DNA from: Parvicella sp964387945
Lineage (GTDB): Bacteria; Bacteroidota; Bacteroidia; Flavobacteriales_D; Parvicellaceae
NCBI GenBank assembly: GCA_964387945.1
Contig: CAYLYX010000004.1
Coordinates: forward strand, 245,987 to 309,986
Reading direction: 5' to 3'
Length of the DNA: 64,000 nucleotides
This document shows positions 43,794-52,234 of the stretch, one piece after another. The position numbers and the translations under genes are program-made. How positions within the stretch are numbered: the first letter of the stretch is position 1; each line of letters starts with the position of its first letter. The notes under the pieces were generated by a model. The model worked only from the letters and a program-made list of their open reading frames with translations, ran no database searches and was not told the origin of the DNA.

Positions 43794-44474
43794 TTAGTTA
43801 AGTATGAAATACCCCGTTACCCAGGAAACATCAAATTCAGGTTCCATTTCAAAATCAATGGAATTATTCTCATAATCAAAGTAGGCACCATAACCCATGC
43901 CTTCTTCAAAGTTAGCATAATTGTCAATAATCAATAGATTCCCGATGTGATACTGCACATGAAACTCGTACGTGTCATAGCTACTACTTTTTGCACCATG
44001 GATCGCACGCTGAGGAACTTGTTTTGCATCCACCTGATAGGTAGCTTTCAACTCTTCTAAGGTATATTCTTCATCAACTTTGTACGAAGCAGCGTTGCAC
44101 GTAGTAAACCGAAAAGCATCTTCCAGCACGTCCGTTACAATAGACTGTAGTCCACGCTGACTGGTGGTGGATTCAAAAATCTTATCCCAATAGTCCAATT
44201 GGTCGTAGTAGTCATCGTCATACCCTAATCGTTCGGGATCGAGCACTACGCCAGGAAAGTAAACGGTCGTATCTTGTGATAACACGCAAAAGCCATACTT
44301 GACCTTCATGGCAGCATGTCCGCCCATTCCGTTTTCTTCGAAGCGGGTTTTACATAAAACTTCCCCCTTTTTATTGATCGCTATGGGAATGAAGCGTGCG
44401 GAAATGTACGAAGGTCCTGTGCTCAAGACGCTCGTGGTAAGCAATAGGAAGACTATGGAAAGTAAATGACGCAT
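43794..44474 (-). CDS. Exported protein of unknown function
   Basis: The 226-residue protein has a signal peptide (MRHLLSIVFLLLTTSVLS) and an acidic, Tyr-rich mature part (for example GYDDDYYDQLDYWDK near 100-115). A C-terminal beta-rich region ends SWVTGYFILN. No motif or family is recognised. It lies between the HPF-like gene and the DUF2200 gene on the same strand. Confidence 0.62.
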   Translation of the reverse strand: MRHLLSIVFLLLTTSVLSTGPSYISARFIPIAINKKGEVLCKTRFEENGMGGHAAMKVKYGFCVLSQDTTVYFPGVVLDPERLGYDDDYYDQLDYWDKIFESTTSQRGLQSIVTDVLEDAFRFTTCNAASYKVDEEYTLEELKATYQVDAKQVPQRAIHGAKSSSYDTYEFHVQYHIGNLLIIDNYANFEEGMGYGAYFDYENNSIDFEMEPEFDVSWVTGYFILN

Positions 44475-44505
44475 TCCATGCGGAAGGTTGACTTCCGTTC
44501 AGTTT

Positions 44506-44820
44506 TTAATGCTCTTTTAGCTTTCCAATTGCTTTGTTCAGTGCAGCTTTTATTTTATTAACGGCATCATCCAGCGCAACTTCTTTAGAACGATTTTTAC
44601 TGGTCACCGTAATCGGTTTCATGTTTTCGATTCTTGCCTCCAACTTGCATTGGATGTCGTCTGCGCCACCTTTATCAGCATTTTGGTCAGAAAGATGCAC
44701 TTCCACGCGTGTGATGTGATCTGAGAAATGCTTCAATGCATGTTTAATCTTTTCAGATACAAAAACTTCTAATCCTTCCGTACCTTTTATGTTCTTGTCT
44801 GTATTAAATTGTATGGTCAT
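44506..44820 (-). CDS. HPF/RaiA-family ribosome hibernation factor (short form)
   Basis: The 104-residue protein has the beta-alpha-beta-beta-beta-alpha fold of HPF/RaiA: a central VSEKIKHALKHFSDHITRVEVHLSD segment (written in parts: VSEKIKHALKHF, then RVEVHLSDQN) and a C-terminal helix DAVNKIKAALNKAIGKLKEH rich in Lys. It would bind the 30S decoding region in stationary phase. The C-terminal dimerisation domain of long HPF is absent. Confidence 0.88.
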   Translation of the reverse strand: MTIQFNTDKNIKGTEGLEVFVSEKIKHALKHFSDHITRVEVHLSDQNADKGGADDIQCKLEARIENMKPITVTSKNRSKEVALDDAVNKIKAALNKAIGKLKEH

Positions 44821-44968
44821 GATTTTCCTTTTATGGGTAGTCCGAAGACCACCGCGATTTACACATTAAAGATACTGAATTTAGCAGAAAACGAAGAAGT
44901 AAATAACCTACAATTTATTATTCGCAATGCGTGACCTATTGTAACGTACTGATTAGCTAAACGGTAGA

Positions 44969-45883
44969 TCAATGCCAACGCTCAAGCGCAGTTTTATGAT
45001 CAGCCGAATTGCTGTTTCGGTTGAGTTCGAAGGTGCGTGCCTCTTCGGATAGTTGCGTCAAAAATGAAAGTCCGGTGAGTTCTTGTAAACGCCCCATGTG
45101 AACAATGAAGTCCGAGAGATCATCCTCCGCTTTGGGAATGACATTCGGAATGAGAAAAGAGAGTGTTTCGATACCACTTTCACTCTCGTCCGACTTTCGG
45201 ATGACGATTTTGTAGAAAGCATCTGGTACCGCAGCGCGCACTTCGTCATTCTGACCGAGCCACACCGCAGGCGTTTTACCAAAGAAAACCGGACCACAAA
45301 TCACCCAAACGCTGCCGTAGTGATCTGCCCAGTCGGTAATGTCTTCTTCGAGGTCTTTCCAAATGCCGTTGTTTTGCCATTGCAGTTGCGGAGCTGCATT
45401 CAACATGGTGTGCGTGTTCCAACCTGCGTTGATACCCATGCGATCTGCAGCATCTTTGGGGCAGAGGTGACCACGCACGTAGCGGTAACTATCTTTTACT
45501 TCGGGTAGTTGATTCGTTCCTGAAACCAAATACGTATCGTCATTCGGTACGATGCCTTTTCGGTTGAGGGCAGTATCCGTCATCCATGTTGGGCGACTGT
45601 ATTTATCTGCGGTGAGGTCGGTTTCTTTTTTGACCTCGTACGCCACCCATTCCGGGATGCCCCAGCATTCTCCTTTACCGTCACCATCGTTGTCATCTTC
45701 TGAATCAAAACTGGTGGTGTAAGCCGCAAACTCATAGATCAAGTCAGCTGGTTCGATGCCCCATTTGGTATGCTCGTAATTGGGGTCTAGCGTAACGGTC
45801 TTATACCTCGGACCGAGATGATGCTGCGTGAAGGCGAGTGAGCTGGAGAGGAAGAGGAAGAGGAAGAGGAGAGTGGTTTTCAT
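44969..45883 (-). CDS. Exported DNA/RNA non-specific endonuclease (beta-beta-alpha metal)
   Basis: The protein of about 304 residues starts at ATG 45883 with a signal peptide cut before Gln (FTQHH). The nuclease domain has YVRGHLCPKDAADR with the catalytic His in RGH (family consensus DRGH; here Val replaces Asp) and the metal-binding region NAAPQLQWQNNGIWKDLE. Before it lies an Asp-rich stretch, DDNDGDGKGE (about 65-74), resembling an EF-hand-type calcium loop. It likely degrades extracellular nucleic acid for nutrients. Confidence 0.88.
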   Translation of the reverse strand: MKTTLLFLFLFLSSSLAFTQHHLGPRYKTVTLDPNYEHTKWGIEPADLIYEFAAYTTSFDSEDDNDGDGKGECWGIPEWVAYEVKKETDLTADKYSRPTWMTDTALNRKGIVPNDDTYLVSGTNQLPEVKDSYRYVRGHLCPKDAADRMGINAGWNTHTMLNAAPQLQWQNNGIWKDLEEDITDWADHYGSVWVICGPVFFGKTPAVWLGQNDEVRAAVPDAFYKIVIRKSDESESGIETLSFLIPNVIPKAEDDLSDFIVHMGRLQELTGLSFLTQLSEEARTFELNRNSNSADHKTALERWH

Positions 45884-45913
45884 GGGGTGAATTTGTTTTA
45901 GCATTTGAAAAGT

Positions 45914-47062
45914 CTAATTTCTTACCTTTCGCATGACATTAGGGATTTCATCAAAGGTATCAACCCAAATTGTGTTTACACCTAAAGTTAATAAGTCGTT
46001 TTCTTCAAATTTTTCAATGATATCAATCAAGAACCTTGATGTCTCATCTAAACTTAGGTTTGCTTTAACCTTTTCATTGAAGACCCTCTTGTCCTTATTT
46101 AAAATTTCGGAGATTCTTTTCTCCACATACTCAAGATTATATCGCTTCTTGATCACATAATGAACTGCATCATCCTTCGCTGATTGCTTTTTTGCAATAT
46201 CTAGTAACCTACGAATGTTTGGGTCTGTTAGAGAAGAGCCAATAAATAAACAATTTTTTTCAATGAATTTATTCAATTGCACGAGGTTGTTCCAGCTATA
46301 TATATCGGAATACTGATCATGATATGTTGACTCACCCAAAGTAATTGAGTTTTCTATGGAAAGTTTGTCCTCTTGCGGGAGGTATCCGTGTACATGATAT
46401 ATAGGGATTTCACCATTTTCAGCATTCATTCCGATAGAATATATCGGTTTGTAAGGAACTCCAAACTTTAAGTTTTTTAGTTTGTTTTCAATAATATCAT
46501 CATAATTGTACGTTATAATACAGTCCAAATTAGGAGTTTTTCCAGGCGATACACAAAAATTGAGAATCTCATCGATAAGTTCTGAAGGATTGTTTGAGTT
46601 TAGATTTTCATATAAAACCTTTCGGACAGCTTCTATGAAGGCGAATTCTCCTTTCTCTTTTTTGTCAAAATAATCTTGAAGATACCTTCCTGCAATTAAA
46701 GGGCTTGGGGAAAATATTTCGTCAAATAGTTTGGCTAGAACTATTGATGATTTTTCATTTTCCTGGATTGTAGTTAATAACAATTTCTGAAGTAATGTAT
46801 TCCAGTTTGGAATTCCTAGGTCCAAAGAGACTCCTGCACCTAAGACAAAGACCAAATTTTCATCTCTGTAATGTTTTCTTAGTTTGACAATGCTAGATTG
46901 CTCAGATTGTGTTTTTTTTAGCTCTGATAACTGATTTTCAAGATGTTTTGAAAGAACTAATCGTTCATTTGTAAGACGCTGCAACTCCAATTTAAGGTTT
47001 TGACTCAATTTTTTGGTTAGATCTTCATTATACTCTTTCAGTGTTTTCTTTTTTTCTGCCAT
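45914..47062 (-). CDS. SIR2-domain protein, candidate anti-phage NADase
   Basis: The 382-residue protein has an N-terminal coiled coil (about 1-65) and a SIR2-like domain with the NAD-binding GAGVSLDLGIPNW (75-87), TYNYDD (184-189) and HVHGY (223-227), then a helical tail. It lacks the zinc Cys quartet of protein deacetylases and resembles SIR2_2 proteins used in bacterial defence, where the domain destroys NAD on infection. No HerA, Argonaute or other partner gene is next to it. The coding region is visibly AT-rich compared with both neighbours, and a repeat-bearing spacer lies upstream, which suggests acquisition. Confidence 0.85.
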   Translation of the reverse strand: MAEKKKTLKEYNEDLTKKLSQNLKLELQRLTNERLVLSKHLENQLSELKKTQSEQSSIVKLRKHYRDENLVFVLGAGVSLDLGIPNWNTLLQKLLLTTIQENEKSSIVLAKLFDEIFSPSPLIAGRYLQDYFDKKEKGEFAFIEAVRKVLYENLNSNNPSELIDEILNFCVSPGKTPNLDCIITYNYDDIIENKLKNLKFGVPYKPIYSIGMNAENGEIPIYHVHGYLPQEDKLSIENSITLGESTYHDQYSDIYSWNNLVQLNKFIEKNCLFIGSSLTDPNIRRLLDIAKKQSAKDDAVHYVIKKRYNLEYVEKRISEILNKDKRVFNEKVKANLSLDETSRFLIDIIEKFEENDLLTLGVNTIWVDTFDEIPNVMRKVRN

Positions 47063-47262
47063 TATTTCTTTTTTAAGGCTTCTTGCTGGATTCTGAACTA
47101 TTCAAGGTATAGATTTTACTATGTTCCATGTTAATGTTCTTTATTTGATCAAGAAGAGGTAATAGTGTCTTATCAAGACCGTTCAGCTTGTTTACGCATG
47201 TTCTTTTCCACCCCACCAATTTAACTTTTTTACTTATTCACTCTGAATAAATTATTTAAAAT

Positions 47263-47299
47263 CAGGTATTTATACCTATACATTTGCGGAGAATACCTG
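47263..47299 (+). promoter_or_regulatory. Candidate promoter box framed by inverted repeats
   Basis: CAGGTATT (47263-47270) and AATACCTG (47292-47299) are perfect 8-base inverted arms. GGTATTTATACC (47265-47276) is a second, inner palindrome. Between them TACATTTG (47279-47286) fits the -7 box TANNTTTG. Confidence 0.4.
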
Positions 47300-47370
47300 T
47301 ATTTTTGTTGTGTATTGTGGGGAGTGTGGTTTTTATTTGGGTCACTTCTCGATACAATGCTCAATTCATT

Positions 47371-47401
47371 CGCATCTCCCGATAACTATCAGGACGATGC
47401 G
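47371..47401. repeat. Imperfect inverted repeat (intergenic repeat remnant)
   Basis: CGCATC at the left and GATGCG at the right enclose further pairing CCCGATA/TATCAGG. The core CCCGATAACTATCAGG resembles the TCCCGATAGCTATCGGGA-type palindromes scattered in Bacteroidota genomes. That comparison is from memory. Confidence 0.5.
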
Positions 47402-47426
47402 GCCATCCCAATTTCCCACGAATAAA

Positions 47427-47458
47427 TTCCCCCTTGGGAGGGGGAGAAAGGGGGAGGA
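47427..47458. repeat. C/G-rich intergenic repeat with CCCCC/GGGGG arms
   Basis: CCCCC is followed by TTGGGA and GGGGG, then AGAAA and GGGGG again. When translated it gives the PLGRGRKG type of string often seen at the N termini of over-extended Bacteroidota ORFs, which marks it as a dispersed repeat. Confidence 0.55.
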
Positions 47459-47492
47459 TGATTACATTTGTTCCAGTACAACCCAGATCATT

Positions 47493-49050
47493 ATGTTTCG
47501 ATACCTTACATGCACATTTTTACTTTTATTGCTCACCGCATTTCCTGCGCAGGAGTTGACCATTCCTCAAATCATGCAAGGAGAGGAATTTGTTGGCTAC
47601 CTTCCCGAAGACTTGCAAATCATGCCAAATGATGTCGCTGTTTTTAGTTGGAAACAAAAGGACGATGCGGAACGAACGTATTTCAAAATCACACACAGCC
47701 AACCGGTAAAACTAAGCGATCGCGAAAAGGCGAGTTACCCACTCTGGGGTTACGAATGGAATGCGGATAAAACCATTGCAACCTACACGTATCGCGGCAA
47801 CCTCTTTATCTGGGACGTAAATTTTGATGGGCCTCGTCCGTTGATCGTGAATTCGGAACACATCTCCAACGTGGGTTGGGCTGGAGACTACATCTACTTT
47901 ACACAAGGGGATAACTTGTTTCAATACCATTCTAAAAAAGGAACGCTTTCGCAGTTGACGAACTTTGTGCATAGTCAGCAACCGTCAACACCCAAAAAAG
48001 GTTTCTTGGAGCACCAGCAAGAAGAATTGTTTGAATTTTTAGCTCCACAAGACACCGAAGAGGAATTCAGTTTACTGCCCAAAGCATTACACATTGGAGA
48101 ACAATCGGTGAGAAATGCGAAACTCAATCCTGCTGCCAATATCGTAACGTATTCGTTAGTCTCCGCTGCGGGAACACAAGCTACCGAAGTACAACATCAC
48201 GTTACGGCAGATGGTTATACCAAAAATCGCAAAGCGCGTCCCAAAGTGGGAAGGGAAGACGATGTCTACACGTTTTATGTTTACCACATTGATCAGCAAG
48301 AAGCTACTGCTATTGATTTTAGTAAGTTGACCAACCTTAATCAGGTGCCGTTTTACTTTTCGGAATACGATGACAAGCCGGATACCTACACTAACAAAGG
48401 GTTGATTTTTCACGGACCGTATTACAATCCTTCGGGAGAACGTTGCGTGCTAGAAATCAAATCACTCGACAACAAGCTCCGCTGGATCGTAGCGCTCAAC
48501 CTTGAAGAAGCATCGTATCAGGAAATCGAATACCAACACGATGAAGCGTGGATTGGAGGTCCGGGCATCTCGGGTTGGAATGAAGTCCCTGGAAACATAG
48601 GTTGGGTGAACGATAACCAGTTCTACTTCCAGTCTGAAGAGTCGGGGTATTCACATCTTTATACTTATGATTTTGCTTCCAAAAAGAAGACGCAAATCAC
48701 GAAGGGAGAGTTCGAAATTCACCAAACCTTTGAGACCAACCTGGAAGGAGAATTAATGGTGGTGGCCAATAAACGTCATGCGGGTAATCGTGAGGTGTAC
48801 CGACTGAACATCAAAAAGAAAGCACTGGAAGACGTGTTGGTAGAAGACGGTAAGTACGATCCGGTGTTCACAAAGGATTTAAAAACGTGCTATTACCTCT
48901 ATTCGTACAAGAACAAACCCACCGACCTCTTCTCTAAACCCGTAAAAGAAAAGAGTGGGGTAGCACAACTCACCGATTCCAGAACGGCAGCGTTCAAAAA
49001 ATACAACTGGTACGAACCGGAAGTGGTCACTTTCATGTCGGTTGGATTAT
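47493..49050 (+). CDS. S9 prolyl oligopeptidase/DPP-IV family, N-terminal part up to the assembly gap
   Basis: From ATG 47493 (MFRYLTCTFLLLLLTAFPAQ, signal peptide cut before Gln) the frame encodes about 519 residues of a DPP-IV-type beta-propeller, with blades such as GYEWNADKTIATYTYRGNLF and VNDNQFYFQSEESGYSHLY. It is cut at 49051 by ten N. The catalytic domain continues after the gap in a different frame. An open frame from 47310 includes repeat sequence and should not be used as the start. Confidence 0.85.
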
Positions 49051-49060
49051 NNNNNNNNNN
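49051..49060. other. Assembly gap (10 N) inside the S9 peptidase gene
   Basis: Ten N separate two frames of one gene. If the codons on both sides are intact, the true missing length must leave remainder 2 when divided by 3, so the N run is not a faithful length. Confidence 0.95.
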
Positions 49061-49807
49061 GTGGATGCGCTGTATGATGTTCCCGCACGTGTTTACCAAC
49101 CCGAACCCGAGAAGAAAAATGGAGCAGCTGTTATTTTTGTGCACGGAGCAGGTTATTTACAAAATGCACACAATTACTGGAGTTTGTACTATCGTGAGTA
49201 CATGTTTCACAACTTCTTGCGCGATCAGGGTTACACCGTTTTAGATATCGATTATCGTGCTTCTGAAGGATACGGTAGGTATTGGCGAACAGCGATCTAT
49301 CGTCACATGGGAGGAAAAGATTTGCTCGATCAAATGGCAGGTCGCGATTATTTGATAGAAGAATTGGGAATTGATGCCGATCGCATCGGAATTTACGGAG
49401 GTTCTTACGGTGGCTTCATTACCTTGATGGCGTTACTCACCGAACCCGGAAATTTTGCCTGCGGAGCTGCGTTGAGGAGTGTAACCGATTGGGCGCATTA
49501 TAATCACGAGTACACGTCTAATATCCTCAATACACCAGAAGAAGACAGCGTGGCATTCTACCACAGTAGTCCGATTAATTTTGCGGAGAACCTCGAAGAT
49601 CCGCTGATCATGCTGCACGGAATGGTAGACGATAACGTACAGTTTCAAGATGTGGTACGTTTGTCGCAACGTTTTATCGAACTCGGAAAAGAAGATTGGG
49701 AAATGGCTGTTTATCCGGTAGAACCGCATGGTTTCAAAACGGCTTCCAGTTGGACCGATGAGTATACTCGAATTTATAAGTTATTTGAAACACACTTGAA
49801 AAAGTAA
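49061..49807 (+). CDS. S9 prolyl oligopeptidase/DPP-IV family, C-terminal catalytic part after the gap
   Basis: These 248 residues are the alpha/beta-hydrolase domain of the gene begun at 47493. The nucleophile Ser is in YGGSYGGF, the Asp is expected in MVDDNVQ and the His is in VEPHGF, so the triad is complete. Together with the propeller part the mature enzyme would be about 770 residues, a periplasmic or surface dipeptidyl or oligopeptidase acting on proline-containing peptides. The stop overlaps the start of glpD as TAATG. Confidence 0.88.
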   Translation: MDALYDVPARVYQPEPEKKNGAAVIFVHGAGYLQNAHNYWSLYYREYMFHNFLRDQGYTVLDIDYRASEGYGRYWRTAIYRHMGGKDLLDQMAGRDYLIEELGIDADRIGIYGGSYGGFITLMALLTEPGNFACGAALRSVTDWAHYNHEYTSNILNTPEEDSVAFYHSSPINFAENLEDPLIMLHGMVDDNVQFQDVVRLSQRFIELGKEDWEMAVYPVEPHGFKTASSWTDEYTRIYKLFETHLKK

Positions 49808-51393
49808 TGAAACACTGGGGGAAAGAGGAGCGAGATGCGGCTGTGTCGCAATTGGGTGATCAGGAGTTCGATTTGCTGATCATTGGAGGAGGAATAACCG
49901 GAGCAGGAATTCTGTTGGATGCGGTTACGAGAGGGTTGAACGTGTTGTTGATCGAGCAATCGGATTTTGCTTCTGGCACAAGTAGCCGTTCTACGAAGCT
50001 CATTCATGGTGGATTGCGTTACCTCAAGCAATTGGAGATCAAGATTGTCCGAGAAACGGGGCAGGAGCGAGCTATTGCCTACAAAAATGCACCTCATTTG
50101 GTCTTGCCAGAAAAAATGATCTTACCCATTCAGCAAGGAGGAACGTATGGAAAGTTCATGACTTCAATAGCACTTAAAGCCTACGATTGGTTGGCGGGTG
50201 TAAAAGGCAATGATAAGCGAAAAATGCTGTCAAAGGAGGCGACACTAAACGAAGAGCCGTTGTTAAAACCCGATTTGCTCAAAGGAAGTGGTTTTTACTC
50301 CGAATACCGCACCGATGATGCGAGGTTGACGTTGGAGATCATCAAAACAGGAGTAGAAAAGGGTGGAGTAGCGATCAATTATTTACGAGCAGCGTCACTG
50401 ATTTATGATCAAACGGGTAATATCAAAGGAGCGAAGTTGGAAGATCGTTTGGGTGGTGAAAAATTAGAAGTACGTGCCAAACAAGTCATCAACGCTGCCG
50501 GACCATGGAGTGATGAGATCAGAGAGATGGATAAATCGATGGTGAATAAGCGTTTGCACCTTACCAAAGGGGTACACATTGTGTTTGATCACGATCGACT
50601 TCCCTTGCAGCATTCCGTTTATTTTGATGTTTCGGATGGACGCATGGTTTTTGCCATTCCGAGAGGAAAATCGACTTACGTGGGAACTACTGATACCAAT
50701 TATTCTGATCAAAAAGAGAATCCGGCTGTGACACTCAAAGATGTGAATTATTTGCTGGCTGCGGCCAACAATATGTTCCCGAAGTTAGCATTGAAACTGG
50801 AAGATGTGAAATCCTCCTGGGCAGGGCTCCGTCCGTTGATTCATGAGGACGGTAAATCCCCCTCTGAATTAAGTCGTAAGGATGAAGTCTTTCTTTCTTA
50901 CACCGGTTTGATCACCATTGCAGGAGGAAAATTAACAGGCTATCGCTTGATGGCTAAAAAAGTGGTGGATGAAGTTTGTGATCGGTTGAAGATAGATCAA
51001 ACCTGTACCACCGATACTATTCAGATCAATGGTTTTCCGGAAAAAGGTCTTCGATCTCAGTTGCTGACCGAATGGGATGATGCTACGGCAGATTATTTAA
51101 TCCATCGCTACGGTCAGCAGAGTCTTGAGATCGTTTCTAAAGTAAAGCAAGAAGGAAGTAGTTTGATCGAAGCAGAGGCAAGGTTTGCGATGCAGCATGA
51201 AATGTGCCTAAACCTGCTCGATTTTTACGTGAGAAGAACCGGACGCATGTATTTTGACATTGATGCTGTAAAAGCCACCAAAGAAAAGATTGGTCAGCTT
51301 TTTGCAGATCATTACGGGTGGGAGGACAGCAAGCTTAAGCAGGAATTGCTTACTTTAGAAGAGGAAATAACCAAAAGAAGTACATTTGATTAA
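49807..51393 (+). CDS. glpD: FAD-dependent glycerol-3-phosphate dehydrogenase
   Basis: The 528-residue protein begins with a dinucleotide-binding motif, FDLLIIGGGITGAGILLDAVTRG, seen here in parts as IIGGGITGAG (about 25-34), then EQSDFASGTSSRSTKLIHGG and LRYLKQ, and WAGLRPL and GGKLTGYR in the substrate-binding half. The C-terminal DAO_C helical domain is present. This peripheral membrane enzyme oxidises glycerol-3-phosphate to dihydroxyacetone phosphate and feeds electrons to quinone. glpF and glpK are not adjacent. The start overlaps the S9 stop by one base. Confidence 0.94.
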   Translation: MKHWGKEERDAAVSQLGDQEFDLLIIGGGITGAGILLDAVTRGLNVLLIEQSDFASGTSSRSTKLIHGGLRYLKQLEIKIVRETGQERAIAYKNAPHLVLPEKMILPIQQGGTYGKFMTSIALKAYDWLAGVKGNDKRKMLSKEATLNEEPLLKPDLLKGSGFYSEYRTDDARLTLEIIKTGVEKGGVAINYLRAASLIYDQTGNIKGAKLEDRLGGEKLEVRAKQVINAAGPWSDEIREMDKSMVNKRLHLTKGVHIVFDHDRLPLQHSVYFDVSDGRMVFAIPRGKSTYVGTTDTNYSDQKENPAVTLKDVNYLLAAANNMFPKLALKLEDVKSSWAGLRPLIHEDGKSPSELSRKDEVFLSYTGLITIAGGKLTGYRLMAKKVVDEVCDRLKIDQTCTTDTIQINGFPEKGLRSQLLTEWDDATADYLIHRYGQQSLEIVSKVKQEGSSLIEAEARFAMQHEMCLNLLDFYVRRTGRMYFDIDAVKATKEKIGQLFADHYGWEDSKLKQELLTLEEEITKRSTFD

Positions 51394-51414
51394 CCGAATC
51401 GACATCCTTTAGAA

Positions 51415-51834
51415 ATGAAAATATTCGTATTCATAGCAGCTTTGATCGTTGCGATGTCAGCATCCGCGCAGCACGTCATTAAAGTCAAAAAAGGGCAGAC
51501 CATCACGGGAGCGTTTTATTGGGAAAGTGAGGACAAGACAAAGGACTACTTATTCTTTACCGAAGAAGGATACGTGTACATCATTGAAAACACAAAGAAA
51601 AATCCCAAGAAAGCCCTGAAGTTATTTGAAGCATGCACAGCAGATCCATCGTGTCAGGAAATTCAGTCTAAGGCATATTCATTTGAGAAGAATATCATTA
51701 ACTTTTCCTTTGACAACACCAGCTACGTAAAAGATTATAACGGACAGTTTGAGGATGCGGGGTCAAAGATTGTCTTTAAAGTTACCGAGACCGATAAGCT
51801 GATGGTGGTGCGAGAGTACGAACGAATAGAATAA
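51415..51834 (+). CDS. Small exported protein of unknown function
   Basis: The 139-residue protein has a signal peptide cut before Gln (ASAQH) and a mature part rich in Lys and aromatic residues. A Cys pair lies in the middle (EACTADPSCQE) and could form a disulphide. The strand-like pattern suggests a small beta-sandwich. No family is recognised. It follows glpD by 21 bases and may be co-transcribed with it. Confidence 0.65.
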   Translation: MKIFVFIAALIVAMSASAQHVIKVKKGQTITGAFYWESEDKTKDYLFFTEEGYVYIIENTKKNPKKALKLFEACTADPSCQEIQSKAYSFEKNIINFSFDNTSYVKDYNGQFEDAGSKIVFKVTETDKLMVVREYERIE

Positions 51835-51857
51835 AAAAAGGAGGGTTTCCCCTCCTT
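51833..51857 (-). terminator. Terminator of the small acidic lipoprotein gene, possibly bidirectional
   Basis: AAGGAGGG and CCCTCCTT form a stem with loop TTTC. On the minus strand it is followed by a T run, placing a terminator 24 bases after the stop of the gene at 51882. Confidence 0.75.
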
Positions 51858-51881
51858 CGTAAGTTATGTTGATGTTTTAGA

Positions 51882-52160
51882 TTAACCGCAGTTCTTGCCA
51901 ATTAATTCCTCAACTTCGTCTTCTGTGTAGTCACCAGCATCCATGTGCTCTTCCGCTTCTTTCTCGAACTTGTCCATTTTCTCATCAATCTCTTTAAGCG
52001 CTTCTTCGTCTTCAGCGTCCATTGCCGTTTTGTACTCTTCCATAAACTTGCAATAGCAATCAGCAGTTCCTTCTGCTGTAGAAGTATCACATTCAGCTCC
52101 AGAGCCACAGCTCGTTAGCATAAAACAAAATAACGGAATCCCAATTAGTAATTTTTTCAT
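51882..52160 (-). CDS. Small acidic lipoprotein
   Basis: The 92-residue protein has a lipoprotein signal (lipobox MLTSC, Cys about 18), then Cys-containing CDTSTAEGTADCYCK and a long acidic helix rich in Glu, Asp and Lys (about 40-85), ending GKNCG. Four Cys remain in the mature part besides the lipidated one. No function is known. It stands alone between a terminator and a 74-base spacer. Confidence 0.75.
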   Translation of the reverse strand: MKKLLIGIPLFCFMLTSCGSGAECDTSTAEGTADCYCKFMEEYKTAMDAEDEEALKEIDEKMDKFEKEAEEHMDAGDYTEDEVEELIGKNCG

Positions 52161-52234
52161 TTTTTCTTTTTTTGAATTAAACGTGGTATAAAAGTATAAT
52201 AATTTTTGTAGTCTCAGCGAATTGAGGGTTTACA

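Larger units (their letters stand above)
47063..47492. other. 430-bp non-coding spacer with repeats
   Basis: No gene is seen between the SIR2 gene and the S9 peptidase start. The spacer holds a cluster of GGTAT/ATACC half-sites around a TACATTTG box (47263-47299), a long imperfect hairpin (47371-47401) and a C/G-rich inverted repeat (47427-47458). The reading frame of the peptidase stays open through part of it, but that stretch encodes repeat sequence and not a conserved N terminus. Confidence 0.7.

Noticed and set aside
47310..47492. N-terminal extension of the S9 peptidase
   Set aside because: The frame is open, but the extension encodes dispersed repeat sequence and is followed by a complete signal peptide at 47493.
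45914..49050. A SIR2-HerA or SIR2-Argonaute defence pair
   Set aside because: The genes on both sides are an exported endonuclease and an S9 peptidase. Neither a HerA-type ATPase nor an Argonaute-like protein is encoded within several kilobases.
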